From positions 42,732,687 to 42,796,686 of the forward strand of contig OW388305.1 of NCBI GenBank assembly GCA_936450465.1: a stretch of 64,000 nucleotides of DNA. The letters are read 5' to 3'. The stretch is from Gibbula magus. Its lineage: Eukaryota; Mollusca; Gastropoda; Trochida; Trochidae. The first letter of the stretch is position 1. Each line of letters opens with the position of its first letter. Positions 60,725-64,000 of the stretch are shown piece by piece. The translations under genes and the position numbers were made by a program. The notes beneath the pieces are model-generated. The model was not told where the DNA came from. It did not search any database and saw nothing but the letters and a program-made list of their open reading frames with translations.

Positions 60725-62384
60725 TGTAAGAGGTGTGGTCAGGTCAAAACAAATGTAAATGCTCGGCGTAATATTTACATTAACAACAATTTACACATAA
60801 GCTCAAACAGTGTCATTCAAGTTCGTTCACTTCACAATATTCACGTATCCTTTTAGATGGCGATAAACATTTATCTACGACATCAACACAGTAAAATACC
60901 TAGGAACAAAAATCTTAAACTTGCCCTAACCCATTGTGACAATGACTCTAGCATTGTGACGTCAAAACGTTGATCACTATGACGTCATGCCATGGCAACG
61001 GCATTCGGTAAACACAACCGCATGGAAGAAGGCGTCAAACTTGGACAAATCTTCCTAGTTGAAAACATTTCAGTTACTTGAAATTAATTAATTTTGAGAG
61101 TTATTTGTTACCTATACTGCTATACACAGGTTAGAAAATGACAATGCCACCTGTTAAATTTGAGTAAGGGGCACATATTAAGAGAAATAGAAAAATAAAA
61201 TTTTGAGTCGGGCGGGATCTTGTGAACATGATGTATATGTTCGCGATGATTCGCCCCAACTAATTTGCGGGTATTCATTGTCATTCAACATAGGCAAATC
61301 AACCAATCAGAATCAAGGATACACCGAAATCATGTTACAATAGGCTATCACTACTAAATCATTTACGTATTCAAGGTGAAATTTCCGCAATCAAAATGGT
61401 GAGAACGGATTACAATGAACACGCTTTGGGAAAAACAAACAACCAGGGGTCTTGTCAAGAAAATGATCATCAATAAATAAAAAAAAAGAATAAATGATCC
61501 TGAATTCCTGTACTAGGGCTAGTTGTTTTTATGAATCGGATTATTATTAAAGATTCAGCAATTTGGCTGAATCCTTATTGAGATTAGCGTGTTTATTATT
61601 TTCAAGAATGTTGTGGACAAGATGAAGCCAAATCTGCTGAAGCAGCTGCAACAAAATTTTACATGCTGATACCCCGTAATGTGGAATAGGACTGTGAAGC
61701 TTTTGGGTCCATTCGGCCCAGTCGTTTAAGGCCCAGTTCGAATCTAAATGTCAATCTTTAACATGGGAAACATTTTCAAAATGCACTTGAAACCTTTTTT
61801 TAAATATGCGCAATTACAATGCAAGCATAATAGTTTGTCATATCGAGTTCGCAGATCACATGGTTTAGCCGCTATTTGGATTGTCTTTTGAATATTGCGA
61901 TTTGGACATTGTGAATTTGTATTTGAATAATCCTACAGACATATTACAGAATCGCTTTTTAAGATGCACAATTATATTGGAAACATGTCTTAATTATAAT
62001 ATGTCACGTGTTACAGTTGAACCATATTTGTGCTGAATTCTCTATTTTACTGTTACAATATTCGTAGAAGAATATTGCACATCTTCACATTAACATTAAT
62101 ATATTCAGTTTGTAATCAATGCACAGATATTACATAAAGTTGAACCAGAACAGAAAGTAATACATGAAAAGATAGGGAAATATAAAAGAAGTTTAGACCC
62201 ACCATTCACAGAGGTTTGTGTAATTTCCTTAAAACACCATCAGATTGCAATTTGACTGCAGTTAAGCGCATATGATTGCTTAATAACCAGGGTCGGTACA
62301 TCTTCAAGTCTTCAAGTCTCTGTATATGAATACCATGAGACTGCTAATAAATAATTCCAATGTATCTTCATTGATCTTCTTGCA
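60725..62384. other. No firm feature
   Basis: TGACGTCA-type sites at 60959 and 60982 are near the hairpin at 60464, so 60464-61330 may be one diverged hairpin-family element. The rest is AT-rich. Confidence 0.4.
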
Positions 62385-62952
62385 AACCTGCATCTATCAT
62401 CTATTTATCATCTATCTATCATCTATTTATCATCTATTTATCATCTATCTATCATCGATTTATCATCTATCTATAATCTATTTATCATCGATTTATCATC
62501 TATCTATCATCTATTTATCATCTATTTATCATCTATCTATCATCTATCTATAATCTATTTATCATCTATCTATCATCTATTTATCATCTATTTATCATCT
62601 ATATATCATCTATTTATCATCTATTTATCATCTATTTATCATCTATCTATCATCTATTTATCATCTATTTATCATCTATCTATCATCTATCTATCATCTA
62701 TTTATCATCTATTTATCATCTATCTATCATATATTTATCATCTATTTATCATCTATCTATCATCTATTTATCATCTATTTATCATCATCTATCATCTATT
62801 TATCATCTATTTATCATCTATCTATCATATATTTATCATCTATTTATCATCTATCTATCATCTATTTATCATCTGTCTATCATCTATGTATCAACTATCA
62901 TCTATCTATCATCTATCTATCATCTATTTATCATCTATCTATCATCTGTTTG
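62385..62952. repeat. (ATCTATCTATC / ATCTATTTATC)n array
   Basis: About 50 copies of an 11-bp unit alternating TATC and TTATC forms. It stops 24 bases before a consensus minus-strand donor (GATG|GTAAGT). Confidence 0.97.
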
Positions 62953-62975
62953 TATCTGATTTAAAAGCGACTTAC

Positions 62976-63085
62976 CATCCATCACGCCAAGACATTTATT
63001 AGAAGTATAATAGAACTGATCGATCCTGTAACGCTTGGCTACTGGTGTATACTGTGTATGGACCGTCACACAGTGGTGTAAAGTT
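62976..63085 (-). CDS. Possible alternative first exon B of the TMEM47-like gene
   Basis: Strong donor GATG|GTAAGTCG on the minus strand. In the phase required by 59501 the frame has a stop (TGA) upstream, then GTGATGGATG, an ATG in good context (G at -3, G at +4) just seven bases before the donor. Splicing would give MDA joined to LLEIISLIIF, a product with only the last membrane spans. Equally, the exon may be 5' untranslated or unrelated. Confidence 0.25.
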
Positions 63086-64000
63086 CAGACTAGAGAAATG
63101 TATTCCAAAACACGAATACTGATTGTCCCGATGAATGATGGCATGATAAAAGACTAATCGATGAGCGGACGGGAACTTGACTTTATCATCCGAAACTGGC
63201 TTCCACAGCAGATAATGCTTTCGTGAGATCTAGCGATATCTCCTAGGTGATATCGTTTTGACAGTCAAATTTGAACAATGTCCTGCCACCGTCAACTGCA
63301 TGACACCACAATGCGTTTACATCATTGAGTAATGACGTCACAATTCTATGAATTCATAAATATGATGACGTCACAAGCCTATGCCATCACGTCACTGGAA
63401 GAGTAGTGGCAGTGTTGTCCTCAAATATGTACAAGATAAATTAAAATGTAATGAAGAATGATTTTTGATGATAAATAGAATCTCACGCTCATGTTCAAAT
63501 ATATCAGCACTCGTTGATAAAAGTAAAAATATCCTCAACTCATTATTATCTACTCGTGTTATATATATATTTGATATCAGAAGACCCTTGGGTGAGATTC
63601 CCTCTTTATCTGTTCGAAATGATTTTCAAGAATATACAAACGTTATTCATCGTTTTATGCAAATAACTTTCAGTTAAGAAACGTATTACCTATCTTGTTG
63701 CCGAAATATTCATGTCCCCTTATAAACTGACTAATAATCATATCATTTTAGACTGTCATATATGTTTGTCATTATGGTTAGAAGCATATTTGTAAGACTT
63801 CAGTGTAGCTATAGTCATTAAAACTGTTCACTTTTCACTGTTATGGTGGTATTGAGAATAAATATAATCATTATCTACGAGGGCAATCATATCGGGGTTC
63901 ATATTTTCCAAAAGAAGCTCTTGAGCAAAATATAACTTTGAAACAACATCTTGTGTCATTCAACATGGTAATCTATCTGAATGTTTTGCAAATGAAAGAG
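63086..64000. other. No recognised gene
   Basis: TGACGTCA at 63334 and 63366 with a short dyad TATCTCCTAGGTGATAT near 63237 (hairpin-family hallmark). A 70-codon ORF at 63465-63677 (+) is AT-driven and unrecognised. Confidence 0.4.

Noticed and set aside
62326..62553. Tyr/Leu/Ile repeat ORF
   Set aside because: Made by the 11-bp ATCTATTTATC array.
63465..63677. 70-codon plus-strand ORF near the window end
   Set aside because: AT-driven composition and no domain or splice support.

Overview
The window looks like nuclear DNA of an invertebrate animal, most probably a mollusc; a vetigastropod such as an abalone is plausible. The grounds are AT-rich sequence, spliced genes with kilobase introns and GT/AG borders, and tRNA-headed SINEs ending in CTCACTCACTC-type tails. 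Many short DNA transposons are present with clear target-site duplications. The species assignment is inference; no species-diagnostic gene was read.

Two protein-coding genes can be supported, one at each end. On the + strand, bases 3509-12628 hold the last four visible exons (341 residues) of a DUF1647-type, glycosyltransferase-like protein. Its earlier exons lie to the left of the window. Splice phases agree across all three introns. On the - strand, 59272-59501 is the last coding exon of a four-transmembrane claudin/PMP22-superfamily protein most like TMEM47 (VAB-9 in nematodes). Its other exons lie at higher coordinates, probably outside the window. A 143-codon unrecognised ORF (57728-58159, -) and a weak antisense two-exon candidate (7434-10901, -) are also listed.

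Layout: 1-3508 is an 81-bp satellite organised as a 1867-bp higher-order repeat. It runs into the 3' splice site of the first visible exon. 3599-12094 holds the introns of the glycosyltransferase-like gene, with a SINE, a 847-bp terminal-inverted-repeat (TIR) element, a hairpin element and a TTAA MITE. 12626-13049 is a hAT-type MITE whose first three bases are the gene's stop codon. 13-59 kb is intergenic and dense in repeats: about seven copies of a roughly 365-bp TTAA MITE, 9-10-bp-TSD (Mutator-like) elements at 23.7, 25.2, 36.6, 51.9 and 55.7 kb, and hairpin elements carrying paired TGACGTCA motifs. A 1.85-kb satellite of 44-bp units at 28.6-30.5 kb is made from the end of one of those hairpin elements. 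The TMEM47-like exon follows, with a 70-bp tandem array built from its own 3' splice site. A (TATC)n-type array and AT-rich DNA run to the end.

The most unusual items are the following. A 577-bp Mutator-like element contains the promoter-like region and first 85 codons of a RecQ-type helicase. A host stop codon is supplied by a transposon end. At both exons where it can be seen, a tandem array has grown from, or into, the 3' splice site. No operon logic applies, and no CRISPR array or rRNA gene was seen. The only tRNA-like sequences are SINE heads and one probable pseudogene.
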